From Comamonas sp. BIGb0124 (GTDB lineage Bacteria; Pseudomonadota; Gammaproteobacteria; Burkholderiales; Burkholderiaceae_C): DNA of 64,000 bases. Under the pieces are notes generated by a model. It saw only the letters and a list, made by a program, of their open reading frames with translations, was not told the origin of the DNA and made no database searches. Position 1 is the stretch's first letter. Each line of letters opens with the position of its first letter. The stretch lies in assembly GCF_003752175.1 (NCBI RefSeq), contig NZ_RJVF01000009.1:496001-560000 (forward strand). Direction: 5' to 3'. This document shows, piece by piece, positions 31,311 to 39,854 of this stretch. The position numbers were made by a program, and so were the translations under genes.

Positions 31311-31549
31311 TTGTCCTGGATGGCCTTGGATTGCGCTGAAATTCGCACACGATTCGCACGGATTCCAGTGGCCTGGGTCCGATGGTCCAGGCGTCTGGCC
31401 GGGGGCGCCTTGGGTCGATCGATCGTCCTTCTGAAAAGGGCGTACCGTTCGACGGACACAGCCAGTCCGTGAAGCCGGGTGTCATGCAGAATGGATTCAT
31501 TCACATTCAACCTGCCAAGTGGCCTGCACCCAGCCTCACATAGACCGAC

Positions 31550-32002
31550 ATGAGCCTCATCGACACGACCCACTTCGGACTTCATCCTCGGCACATCACG
31601 CTGTCGGCGCAGAGTGGCAAGGAAGTCGTCGTTCAGATCGGACTGAGCCATCTGGTCGGCGCCATCTTTCGTCACACGCCGCCCACGCCCTCCGAGATGG
31701 AGCACGCCATCGAGGTCGTGGAAGATGCATTGATGGCAAGCCGTCTTCGGCATGCCGATCGTGGTGAACTGCTCACCTCCGACGCGATTCTGCGCGGCCT
31801 GCCGGGCCTGAACGCAGAGGGCGCGAGTCTGACGCGTGACGATGTGGAGGCGCTTTTTCAGCGGCTGGCTTCGGCATCGCTGGGCCATCCGGGCGTCATG
31901 GGCGAGATTCCTGCGGATGGCGAGACGGCCGCAGCCCTGCTCATCCTGCGCGAGTGCATGCAACACCTCGGTTATGTGAGTGTGCGCCTGCAGTCAAGCT
32001 GA
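31550..32002 (+). CDS. Hypothetical protein
   Basis: 150 residues, not recognised. It is mostly helical and mildly acidic, without signal peptide or membrane segment; the words IGLSHLVGAIFRHTPPTPSEMEHAIEVVEDALM and RHADRGELLTSDAILRGLPGLN suggest a folded soluble domain. No good ribosome-binding site precedes the ATG. It is the first gene after the tmRNA and is convergent with the RTX gene (34 bp between the two stops). Confidence 0.6.
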   Translation: MSLIDTTHFGLHPRHITLSAQSGKEVVVQIGLSHLVGAIFRHTPPTPSEMEHAIEVVEDALMASRLRHADRGELLTSDAILRGLPGLNAEGASLTRDDVEALFQRLASASLGHPGVMGEIPADGETAAALLILRECMQHLGYVSVRLQSS

Positions 32003-32036
32003 TCGCGACGCTCGCTTGCTCGGACGTTTGTTGTGA

Positions 32037-35000
32037 TCACCCCAACGGTACGCTGTTCTGTGTCGTGAGCGCCTGGTTCTGGAGCCATTGCTGAACGTCG
32101 GTCACATAGAGTGGTGCGGAGTCGGCTGTCTCGATGCGATCGATACGGTGGTTGCTCGTGCTGTTCGTGAACCAGTTTTTCACCGTGATCTGGTCCGACG
32201 TATCCCTGATGCCGATGTCAAGATCGTTATCCGTGCGGACAAAAACCAGCTCGTTGCGATTCAGGTCGAGCAATTGCAGAACATCGACATCGTTTCCTGT
32301 CGGGTCTCCATCGTAGATGATGTCTCTGCCATCGCCACGCCGAAAGGCATAGGTATCGCTGCCCGCGCCACCATACAAGGTATCGTCGCCACTGCCGCCG
32401 ATCAGACGGTCATTGCCTTGATTTCCTTGCAACGTGTCATCACCACCATCGCCTGAGAGCACGTCGTCAAGGACACCTCCGTGCAGCCAGTCGTGACCTC
32501 CAAGTCCGTTCATGCGGTTGGCATAAGCTTGAAGCCCATTGATGTAATCGGCTTCGGCGGTTCCGTTCTGAACAAGTCTGGCGGCTATGTCGTCGATGCC
32601 CCAGTAGGTGCCGTCTTCGAACACGATGGTCTGGATGCGGTAGGCGGCGGATTGGAAGTAAAGGTCGATGGTGACCGAATCGTCGGTTCCCCACGACAGG
32701 ACAAGGTCTTCGCCTTGCCTGGTTACGCGAGTGGTCTCGGCAGTCAGTCCAGCCCCAAGGCTGAGGGTGTCTTGATCGCTTTGGCTGTAGCCGTAATGCC
32801 GCTGCCAGTCATAGTCTTGAATCCGATCATGACCGTCACCGGCCTGAAAGAGATAGATGTCGTTGCCAGCCTCGTCATACGAGGTGTCGTTGCCCGTACC
32901 ACCGATGAATTGGTCTGCACCAGCACCGCCATACAAAGCATCGTTACCTGTGCCTCCAATCAACTGGTCATCGCCCTGTCCGCCGTACAACGCGTCATGG
33001 CCGTCATCGCCTGCGAGGACGTCGTTGAGGTTGCCGCCGTACAGCACGTCGTTTCCACCCAGGCCGTTGATGCGGTTGGCATGGCTTTGCAATCCCGTGA
33101 TCTGATCGGCGTCGGCGGTTCCGTCCTGAACAAGCCTGGCGGTCAAGTCGTCGACGCTCCAGCGGGTGCCGTCCTCGAACGTGACGGTCTGGATGCGGTA
33201 GGCGGCGGATTGGAAGTAAAGGTCGATGGTGACCGAACCGGCAGCTCCCCAGGACAGTACGAGGTCTTCGCCTTGCCTGGTTACGCGAGTGGTCTCGGCA
33301 GTCAGTCCAGCCCCAAGGCTGAGGGTGTCTTGATCGCTTTGTCTGTAGCCGTAATGCCGCTGCCAGTCATAGTCTTGAATCCGATCATGGCCGTCACCGG
33401 CCTGGAAGAGATAGATGTCGTTGCCAGCCTCGTCATACGAGGTGTCGTTGCCCGTGCCCCCGATCAACTGGTCATTGCCTTGTCCGCCGTACAACGCGTC
33501 ATGGCCGTCACCGCCTGCGAGGACGTCGTTGAGGGCGCCGCCGTACAGCACGTCGTTTCCACCCAGGCCGTTGATGCGGTTGGCATGGCTTTGCAATCCC
33601 GTGATCTGATCGGCGTCGGCGGTTCCGTCCTGAACAAGCTTGGCGGCCATGTCGTCGGTGCTCCAGCGGGTGCCGTCCTCGAACGTGACGATCTGGATGC
33701 GGTAGGCGGCGGATTGGAAGTAAAGGTCGATGGTGACCGAATCGTCGGTTCCCCACGACAGTACAAGGTCTTCGCCCTGCCTGGTTACGCGAGTGGTCTC
33801 GGCAGTCAGTCCAGCCCCGAGACGGAGGGTGTCTTGATCGCTTTGGCTGTGGCCGTAATACCGCTGCCAGTCATAGTCTTGGAACCGATCGTGACCGTCT
33901 CCGGCCTGGAAAACATAGATGTCGTTGCCGGCACCGCCGTGCAATGCGTCATTACCTGCGCCTCCGATCAACAGGTCATCGCCTGAACCGCCGTCTAGAA
34001 GATCGTCACCCGTGCCGCCGATCAGTATGTCGTCGCCAGAGCCACCGCAAAGCGTGTCGTTTCCGCCGAGTCCCAGCAGAATCGCTGCTTGGGCATCGCC
34101 TGCATTCAGCGTGTCGTCTGCAAACTCGCGACCCATGTGGTGGCGCGAGAGCATCAGTTTCGAAAGCAAGTGGGCGAACACATCGGTTCGCGTCTGCGAA
34201 GCGTCGCGAATGGCTTGACCTACGGCATGCCCTGGCTCTCCATGTTGTGTCAGCCATGTGCCGAGACGCACCAGATATACTGGGCCGTGCCGGGCGTAGC
34301 TGGCTTCGAGAGCCAGGACCACCTCACTCACATCGAGTGCGAATGCCTGGACCGACTCGTCCCAGCGCAAGCCGAGTCGGCTCAAAACGGGCCGATGCTC
34401 CGTCACATAAAGCAGTTGCGATTCGACCCCCTCGACCCAGAAGTCGAATGCCTCGTGCAGCTTTGTCGCTGCTGTCTGGCGAGGGTTCCTATGGCTGGCT
34501 CCCCAACCATTCACGGTATTCGTGTACTCGTTGCCCAGCAGGGCTTCCAGCGTCGCGAGCTTGCGGGCGTCGCCGATGAAATTTTGGGAACTACTGTCTG
34601 CTCGGCTGGCCGGATCCATATCGTGCACGCCGGACCAGCGGTAGATCAGCTCCAGCAAAAGTGCAGGGCGCTGCGTGGCATCGGCCTGTTGCCACTGCGT
34701 CAGCACAGCCTTGATTTCGCCACGGGCATCGCGGGCCATGGCTTGATGCAAGCTCGGCACATTGCCCATGCCCGCCAGGCCGGGCAACGCCAGGATATCG
34801 TTTGGAATCGTTACTTGGCCCAGGTCTCGTGTGATGGCTCGATCGGTGGCGAACCAGACGTCGTGCATCGCGCGATGCTGACCCTCACTGTCGGTGAACC
34901 CGCCTTGTTGGCGGTGCGCGTTGCCCTGAGCGTCCTCGGCAGCACCGTTCGACGTGTAAGCGAGTCCCAACTGCGATACACCGGCCTCGCCGAAGGTCAG

Positions 35001-36644
35001 CAGTTCGCCTGCATCGGTTATGCCATCGCTGTTGAGATCACGCCAGACACGCAGTCCGGCTGCCTCTGCTTCGGCCAGATCGATGCTGCCGTCATCGTTC
35101 GCATCCGACTCGGCCAGCGCTGAAAAACCGTGTTCGGCGTTTGCTCCGGAAGCCAGACGGCTGTAGTTGCCAAACAGTTCGAGTCCGCGATCGATATGGC
35201 CATTGCCGTCGAGATCACGCACCAGCAGCCCATCATCTCGAGCCACCCAGCCCGTACGTTCGGCAAAGCCGTTGCCGTCATGGTCGAAATGGATGCCCGA
35301 TGTGGTCTGTGCAAGGGTTTCGATGCCGTCGCCGTCCAAATCGAGAATCAGCGGCGAAACCGTGACCTGGGCCACTTCGAACAGCCCCCTTATGTGGTCG
35401 AGCAGCGTTTTTCCGACTTCGCTGCCGATAACGCCCCCCGTTATGCCGGCCAGTATCAGCACCGCCAGCGATGCGGGCGCTGTCAGAGTCAGCCCGGCAG
35501 CCGCCAGTGCTCCCAGAAGCACGCCGCCGGCGAGGGTCCCGATGAGCGAACCCAGCTCGGATGACGCTGCGTCGACCAGCCAGTCCTGCAGGGTCTTGGC
35601 TGCGCCTGCGTTGTCGCCGTGTGCGCTCTGCGCCGCCGCTTGCCCGGCCGCGAGCGCCAGGCTGAGCACCGCGCCGACGACGCCGATCTTGTTGAGCAGT
35701 TTGGCTCCCGCCGCAACGCTAGACCCTGTAGTGCCTACGTCGGGTGTGCCCATTCCCGCCCTGCTTACCCATGCTCCGTGTGCGAGCGATGCGGTGCTTT
35801 CCAGCCCTATCATGTGGCGTGCAGACTCCCGTAATTCAGCTCTGCGAGGTTCATCCACATTCCGCAGTGCCTGCGCCAGCCTTTCCTGTGCTTGTGGGTT
35901 GGCGTGAAGGTAATTTGGGAGGTCGACGTCTATTTTTTGAAGGTAGTCCTGGGTATTCGTAGGCGATAGGTCGCTGGCGGCGACTTGCATCAAAGAGTTG
36001 CTGTTGAGGACATGCTTGACACTGTCCATTCCCAGTTTATCCCTCAGTTCTCGCAACTGGTTGATATTAATGCCGTCGACAAAGAAATTTGTCCGTGGAT
36101 TATCCAGTAAGGCAGGCAGCTCGTTTTGAACGAATACACTCAGGTCATTGAATTTGTCCGGTGCGATGATTCGAAAGTTGCCTTGGGCTTCCAGAACATA
36201 GTTGCGACTGGCGATGTCCCATAGGGAATCTGCATTTGGGATTCTTGGTGCGGATTGCCCTGTGCCGTTTTTCCCGTATAGAATACGGTGAAACTTTTCA
36301 TTGAGGGCATCGAATTGTTCTTGTGTGACGGGTCGAAAGTGTGGGTCGCCGAAGAGGTCGGCTTTTATGGCTTTTCGAAACGCGGAAGCAAATTCTGGAG
36401 TTTGTATTAACTTGCCAACATCGCTTTTGGCTACCGTTGTTCCACCGCCTGCGTGCGCAATCTCGCCAGCTGTTACATATGTATTGACGCCATCTGGCAT
36501 AAAACCGCTGTGCAACAGGTACGTTGTCTCATTGGTAGCTCCATTTACTTTGCCTGAAGTTGATCGGACAAGCTCAACCAATTGAGTCAACGTATGCGAA
36601 TGGCTCGCTAGAGCCAGTTCAGCATCCTGGAAGATCAGTGGCAT
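32037..36644 (-). CDS. FrpC-like RTX protein, probable type I-secreted
   Basis: 1535 residues. Residues 1-~320 are a family-specific N-terminal part (DSLWDIASRNYVLEAQGNFRII, NELPALLDNPRTNFFVDGIN). A Gly/Ala-rich hydrophobic stretch covers ~320-410. At 430 a module like the FrpC self-processing module begins (SPLILDLDGDGIE, with EF-hand-like loop D514-N516-D518-E525). From ~860 on, glycine-rich GGxGxD calcium repeats alternate with three long units containing HCBP-type segments (RQGEDLVLSWG, VTIDLYFQSAAYRI). There is no N-terminal signal peptide, as expected for type I export. No HlyB/D genes are in the window. A small AT-rich gene sits 15 bp upstream on the same strand. Confidence 0.88.
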   Translation of the reverse strand: MPLIFQDAELALASHSHTLTQLVELVRSTSGKVNGATNETTYLLHSGFMPDGVNTYVTAGEIAHAGGGTTVAKSDVGKLIQTPEFASAFRKAIKADLFGDPHFRPVTQEQFDALNEKFHRILYGKNGTGQSAPRIPNADSLWDIASRNYVLEAQGNFRIIAPDKFNDLSVFVQNELPALLDNPRTNFFVDGININQLRELRDKLGMDSVKHVLNSNSLMQVAASDLSPTNTQDYLQKIDVDLPNYLHANPQAQERLAQALRNVDEPRRAELRESARHMIGLESTASLAHGAWVSRAGMGTPDVGTTGSSVAAGAKLLNKIGVVGAVLSLALAAGQAAAQSAHGDNAGAAKTLQDWLVDAASSELGSLIGTLAGGVLLGALAAAGLTLTAPASLAVLILAGITGGVIGSEVGKTLLDHIRGLFEVAQVTVSPLILDLDGDGIETLAQTTSGIHFDHDGNGFAERTGWVARDDGLLVRDLDGNGHIDRGLELFGNYSRLASGANAEHGFSALAESDANDDGSIDLAEAEAAGLRVWRDLNSDGITDAGELLTFGEAGVSQLGLAYTSNGAAEDAQGNAHRQQGGFTDSEGQHRAMHDVWFATDRAITRDLGQVTIPNDILALPGLAGMGNVPSLHQAMARDARGEIKAVLTQWQQADATQRPALLLELIYRWSGVHDMDPASRADSSSQNFIGDARKLATLEALLGNEYTNTVNGWGASHRNPRQTAATKLHEAFDFWVEGVESQLLYVTEHRPVLSRLGLRWDESVQAFALDVSEVVLALEASYARHGPVYLVRLGTWLTQHGEPGHAVGQAIRDASQTRTDVFAHLLSKLMLSRHHMGREFADDTLNAGDAQAAILLGLGGNDTLCGGSGDDILIGGTGDDLLDGGSGDDLLIGGAGNDALHGGAGNDIYVFQAGDGHDRFQDYDWQRYYGHSQSDQDTLRLGAGLTAETTRVTRQGEDLVLSWGTDDSVTIDLYFQSAAYRIQIVTFEDGTRWSTDDMAAKLVQDGTADADQITGLQSHANRINGLGGNDVLYGGALNDVLAGGDGHDALYGGQGNDQLIGGTGNDTSYDEAGNDIYLFQAGDGHDRIQDYDWQRHYGYRQSDQDTLSLGAGLTAETTRVTRQGEDLVLSWGAAGSVTIDLYFQSAAYRIQTVTFEDGTRWSVDDLTARLVQDGTADADQITGLQSHANRINGLGGNDVLYGGNLNDVLAGDDGHDALYGGQGDDQLIGGTGNDALYGGAGADQFIGGTGNDTSYDEAGNDIYLFQAGDGHDRIQDYDWQRHYGYSQSDQDTLSLGAGLTAETTRVTRQGEDLVLSWGTDDSVTIDLYFQSAAYRIQTIVFEDGTYWGIDDIAARLVQNGTAEADYINGLQAYANRMNGLGGHDWLHGGVLDDVLSGDGGDDTLQGNQGNDRLIGGSGDDTLYGGAGSDTYAFRRGDGRDIIYDGDPTGNDVDVLQLLDLNRNELVFVRTDNDLDIGIRDTSDQITVKNWFTNSTSNHRIDRIETADSAPLYVTDVQQWLQNQALTTQNSVPLG
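32480..33950 (-). repeat. Three long tandem repeat units inside the RTX gene
   Basis: Near-identical DNA recurs with spacings of 504 and 558 bp; for example the word CTGGATGCGG (plus-strand reading) falls at 32631, 33189 and 33693. The 54-bp difference equals two extra nonapeptide repeats (ending ADQFIGGT). Identity is high at DNA level, so units can be gained or lost by recombination or slippage. Confidence 0.85.
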
Positions 36645-36659
36645 AGATTGCTTTCTGTC

Positions 36660-37103
36660 CTACAGGTTGTTTTCAGGGTCGTTGACAAATGTGATGGGGA
36701 ACTGCGTGATATCCAGCTCCGCAGGGTTTAGGGTGGTAAAGAGGTTTAGAATATCGTTTTTTGTGTTTTCAAGAGTGATGGGGTCAGGGGTTAATTCTTT
36801 TGTGAAATAGATCTTTGACTCGAAGACGCTGGCGGTATTGACTTCGAACATCCTCCCTTGAGTGAATACGTTGTATGTTTCGCCTGGTCTGACTCGTCTT
36901 GCGATCGAGCATGTTCTGAATAGGTAGGATTTTTTTTCTAAATCAATGACCCAGCTATTGATGAACTTGATTGCGTATTCTCTGTCTTTGATTAGGAAAT
37001 CTAGATTTCTGAATAACTCGGAATCACAGTGTGGATCTGATTTTGCGTCCTCTAGGATTTGGTTTAAATCATCTGAGGTTATTTTCCTGATTTCGTAAGT
37101 CAT
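36660..37103 (-). CDS. Small AT-rich protein upstream of the RTX gene, candidate immunity or accessory factor
   Basis: 147 residues, not recognised. AAGGAA lies a few bases before the ATG at 37103, so the gene looks real. It has no signal peptide or membrane helix and no resemblance to RtxC/HlyC acyltransferases or to a lipoprotein such as FrpD. Base composition is visibly poorer in GC than the rest of the window. It ends 15 bp before the RTX start, pointing to translation from one mRNA. A role in immunity, stability or secretion of the RTX protein is inference. Confidence 0.7.
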   Translation of the reverse strand: MTYEIRKITSDDLNQILEDAKSDPHCDSELFRNLDFLIKDREYAIKFINSWVIDLEKKSYLFRTCSIARRVRPGETYNVFTQGRMFEVNTASVFESKIYFTKELTPDPITLENTKNDILNLFTTLNPAELDITQFPITFVNDPENNL

Positions 37104-37618
37104 GATTTCCTTTCGATCGGTCCGGTTGAATATTCAATTTTCTAACTAAGACGTGAGCCTCAGTGCGCGAGCGAACGCTGCGGATGAAGGTTCTCACAGC
37201 CCGCTGAACCCGCTGCATAGACGAGACGGCCGTTTTCAGGGTCTCATCGAGCCCGCGGGCAAGTTATCCATGCGTATCGGATGGCTCCTGGTCGTGGGTC
37301 CACTGCTTTTGATCGCTCCTGCGACGACAGTGCCGATGTCGACGGGCACTGGGGGGAAGGGGGCAACTCCGGCGTGACCGTCAACGAAGGTGTCTCAAAG
37401 AACCATGATGAGAGGCTATGTTTTCCTGCACCGGGCATGATTTATCCGAACAAGAGGCCGCGCTTGGGGTAGGCAACCACCGAGTGGGAGGAGGGCGGCG
37501 GGCTATCCGGTTGGTGCAAAAAAAACGCCACACGGGGCAAGCAGCCCTTGTGTGGCGTTTTGTTTTGCCCTGGTATGAGTCGGGCAGGCGATCAGCGATC
37601 AGGCGATGGGGTGTGGGT
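37104..37618. other. Gene-poor stretch at the right edge of the accessory block
   Basis: I see no convincing coding region between the small AT-rich gene and the Bug receptor gene. Short open frames here lack ribosome-binding sites and family resemblance. The right copy of the 50-nt repeat lies at 37524-37573. Confidence 0.5.
37524..37573. repeat. Right copy of the tmRNA-terminator repeat, also a bidirectional terminator
   Basis: Fifty bases align without gaps to 31270-31319 with seven differences. The ACGCCACAC/GTGTGGCGT stem has a T-run on both strands (eight A before it on the plus strand), so it can end the minus-strand Bug receptor mRNA as well. Confidence 0.85.
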
Positions 37619-38605
37619 TCAGTCGGGTGTCAGGCCGGCCCGTGCAACGACTCCCTGCCATCTTTTCAGTTCGGTCGACACCAGCGTGCCCAATTGTTCG
37701 GGGGTACTCCATTCGACGATGGCACCGTGCAGTTCGAGATTCTTGGCGACGGTCTTGTCCTGCAGGGTCTGGTTGAGTGCCTGATTCAATTGGGTGACGA
37801 TGTCGACGGGGGTCCGGGCGGGTGCAAACATCGCATACCACTGCGAAACGTCGACGCCCTGGATGCCGAGTTCGGCGAGCGTGGGAACGTCGGGCATGAG
37901 TTCGGAGCGGCGGGGGCCGGCCACGGCCAAGGGCTTGAGTTTGCCGGTCTGCACAAAGGGGTAGGCCGTGAAGAGGCTGGGAAACATGATCTGAGTCTGG
38001 CCGGCCATGGTGTCGGTCATGGCGGGTGCGGAGCCTTTGTAGGGCACGTGCATGATCTGTGTGCCGGTCGAAAGCTTGAAGAGTTCGGCCGCAAAATGCG
38101 GTGCCGTGCCGCTGCCGGCCGAGGCGTAGTTCAAACCGTTGGGGTCGGCTTTCGACGCCTTGATGAGATCGGGCACGCTGGAGATGGCGAGCTTGGGGTT
38201 GGCCACCATGAGGGTGGGCGAATTGCAGACCATGCCGATGGGCGAGAAGCTGGCGACAGGGTCGTAACGCAGTTTTTGCAGTGCGGGGTTCATCGCATGG
38301 GTCGCGATGTAGCCGAACAGAATGGTGTAGCCGTCGGGCTTGGCGCGGGCCACGTATTCCGAGGCGATGGCGCCGTTGCCGCCGGCCTTGTTCTCGACCA
38401 CGATCTGCTGGCCCAGTATCTCGGACATGCGTTTGGCGAGCACACGGGCCATGGCATCGTTTCCGCCGCCTGCCGCAGTCGGGACCACCAGGGAGATCAC
38501 TTTGTTGGGATACGCATCCGACGCCCATGCGGATGCCGAGAACGCGAGTGTGCAGGCGGCCGCGATCAGCGCGCGCCGTGTGAGCGATTGGTTTGCAGTC
38601 TTCAT
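37619..38605 (-). CDS. Bug/TctC-type substrate-binding protein
   Basis: 328 residues with a signal peptide ending near SAWASDAYPNK. Family words are YPNKVISLVVPTAAGGGNDAMARVLAKRM, IVVENKAGGNGAIASEYVARAKPDG and the MHVPYKGSAPAMTDTMAGQ segment. It probably binds a di- or tricarboxylate in the periplasm. It follows the PrpF-type gene by 55 bp and may share its LysR control. Confidence 0.93.
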   Translation of the reverse strand: MKTANQSLTRRALIAAACTLAFSASAWASDAYPNKVISLVVPTAAGGGNDAMARVLAKRMSEILGQQIVVENKAGGNGAIASEYVARAKPDGYTILFGYIATHAMNPALQKLRYDPVASFSPIGMVCNSPTLMVANPKLAISSVPDLIKASKADPNGLNYASAGSGTAPHFAAELFKLSTGTQIMHVPYKGSAPAMTDTMAGQTQIMFPSLFTAYPFVQTGKLKPLAVAGPRRSELMPDVPTLAELGIQGVDVSQWYAMFAPARTPVDIVTQLNQALNQTLQDKTVAKNLELHGAIVEWSTPEQLGTLVSTELKRWQGVVARAGLTPD

Positions 38606-38660
38606 CTTTGTCTCCTGAATAATTATCGATTTCCGGTTTGATGGCGGTGCGCGAGATGGA

Positions 38661-39740
38661 CTACGTTCTCAGGTGCAGTGTCCCATCGAAGATCTTTCGC
38701 GCGGTACGGATCAGCGAGGCCCTTTTGATGCCCTCGGAACCGTCGCCGGTCCCTGCCGATTTCTCTATTTCCACCTGGATGGCGCCGGATGGATGCAGCA
38801 CCTCCAGGCGGAAAACGTGGGAGGCGTCGGCGGCCAGTCGCGAATCGAAAGCGACGGTTCCCGCCAGCACCGTGGCTGCGGCGACGCCGATGGCGCCCGT
38901 CGCGGCATGCGAGCGATGGCAACGGGCAGGCGTGAAGTAGCGCGATTGAATGGAGCCCGGGGAAACACCCGGTGCGATCAGGACGGGTTTGGGCAGCACG
39001 CTCGAGGACACGTCGCCCAGTCCCATGCGATGGCCGGCTTCGCGGCGGATGGATTCCAGCGCGGTTCGCAGCGCGGTGTTCGAATCCAGCTCGTCTGCGG
39101 ACTCGGTGCCCTGCAGCCCGAAATCGGCGGCCCTCATCAACACCATCACTTGCGCGGCGTCGATGCAGGTGACGTCGACGCCTTGAATCGTGTCTTGTGT
39201 CTTGCCGGTCGGAAAGACGCTGCCGGTCACGCTGCCCCAGGCGTCCAGGAAATTGAGGCGAACCGGTGCCGCAGTGCCGTCGACGCCGTCGATTCTTGCG
39301 TCGCCGTCGTAGGCGACATGCCCATGCGGTGTCTGGACCTGCACGTCGATGCGTGAGTTGGTGTTGACGTTGAAGACGCGGACCAGCGTCGTGCCTTCGG
39401 TGGCGGCGACCAGGCCCTGCTCGATGGCGAAGGGGCCGACGCCGGCGAGCATGTTGCCGCAGTTGGGGCGTGTGTCGACACGCTTCTCGTTGACGCTGAC
39501 CTGCGCGAACAGGTAGTCGACGTCGCAATCGCCCCGTGCGGATCGCGACACGATGGCGACCTTGCTGGTGAGGGAGTGGCCGCCGCCCAACCCGTCGATC
39601 TGAAGCTCGTGAGGAGACCCCATGGCCTGGAGCAGGACCTTGTCGCGTTCGTCGGGCTCATCGGGCAGCCAGTCCGAACGGAAGAAAGGACCCCGGGAAG
39701 TGCCGCCGCGCATGAGGACGCAAGGAAGTGTGTATGTCAT
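38661..39740 (-). CDS. PrpF-family isomerase, possibly 4-oxalomesaconate tautomerase
   Basis: 359 residues with the family opening CVLMRGGTSRGPFF, IDGLGGGHSLTSKVAIVS, and DTRPNCGNMLAGVGPFAIEQG, whose Cys is the catalytic base of the PrpF/GalD fold. Members isomerise C=C bonds of acids such as aconitate or 4-oxalomesaconate. The divergent LysR gene and the following Bug receptor suggest an uptake-and-use set for an organic acid. Confidence 0.87.
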   Translation of the reverse strand: MTYTLPCVLMRGGTSRGPFFRSDWLPDEPDERDKVLLQAMGSPHELQIDGLGGGHSLTSKVAIVSRSARGDCDVDYLFAQVSVNEKRVDTRPNCGNMLAGVGPFAIEQGLVAATEGTTLVRVFNVNTNSRIDVQVQTPHGHVAYDGDARIDGVDGTAAPVRLNFLDAWGSVTGSVFPTGKTQDTIQGVDVTCIDAAQVMVLMRAADFGLQGTESADELDSNTALRTALESIRREAGHRMGLGDVSSSVLPKPVLIAPGVSPGSIQSRYFTPARCHRSHAATGAIGVAAATVLAGTVAFDSRLAADASHVFRLEVLHPSGAIQVEIEKSAGTGDGSEGIKRASLIRTARKIFDGTLHLRT

Positions 39741-39854
39741 GGGGGCCGATGATCTGCCTGTCGGTCCATTTTGTTAATTGCATATAAAGGAATCATTGAT
39801 GCGTTGGACACAATAGAATTCAGGCCGACGAATCCGCCCACGGGAGTTCATTTC

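Noticed and set aside
32481-33986. Long open frame antisense to the RTX repeats
   Set aside because: Its own repetition just mirrors the RTX repeats, so it is a shadow rather than a gene.
36660-37103. RtxC/HlyC-type toxin acyltransferase
   Set aside because: The family's conserved motifs are not visible and there is no similarity in the central region.
37153-37377. Small open frame at the right end of the accessory block
   Set aside because: No ribosome-binding site, no recognisable protein character and no neighbours to pair with.
31262-37618. Integrase or transposase of an island beside the tmRNA
   Set aside because: I looked for such a gene because of the flanking repeats but none of the frames resembles a recombinase.
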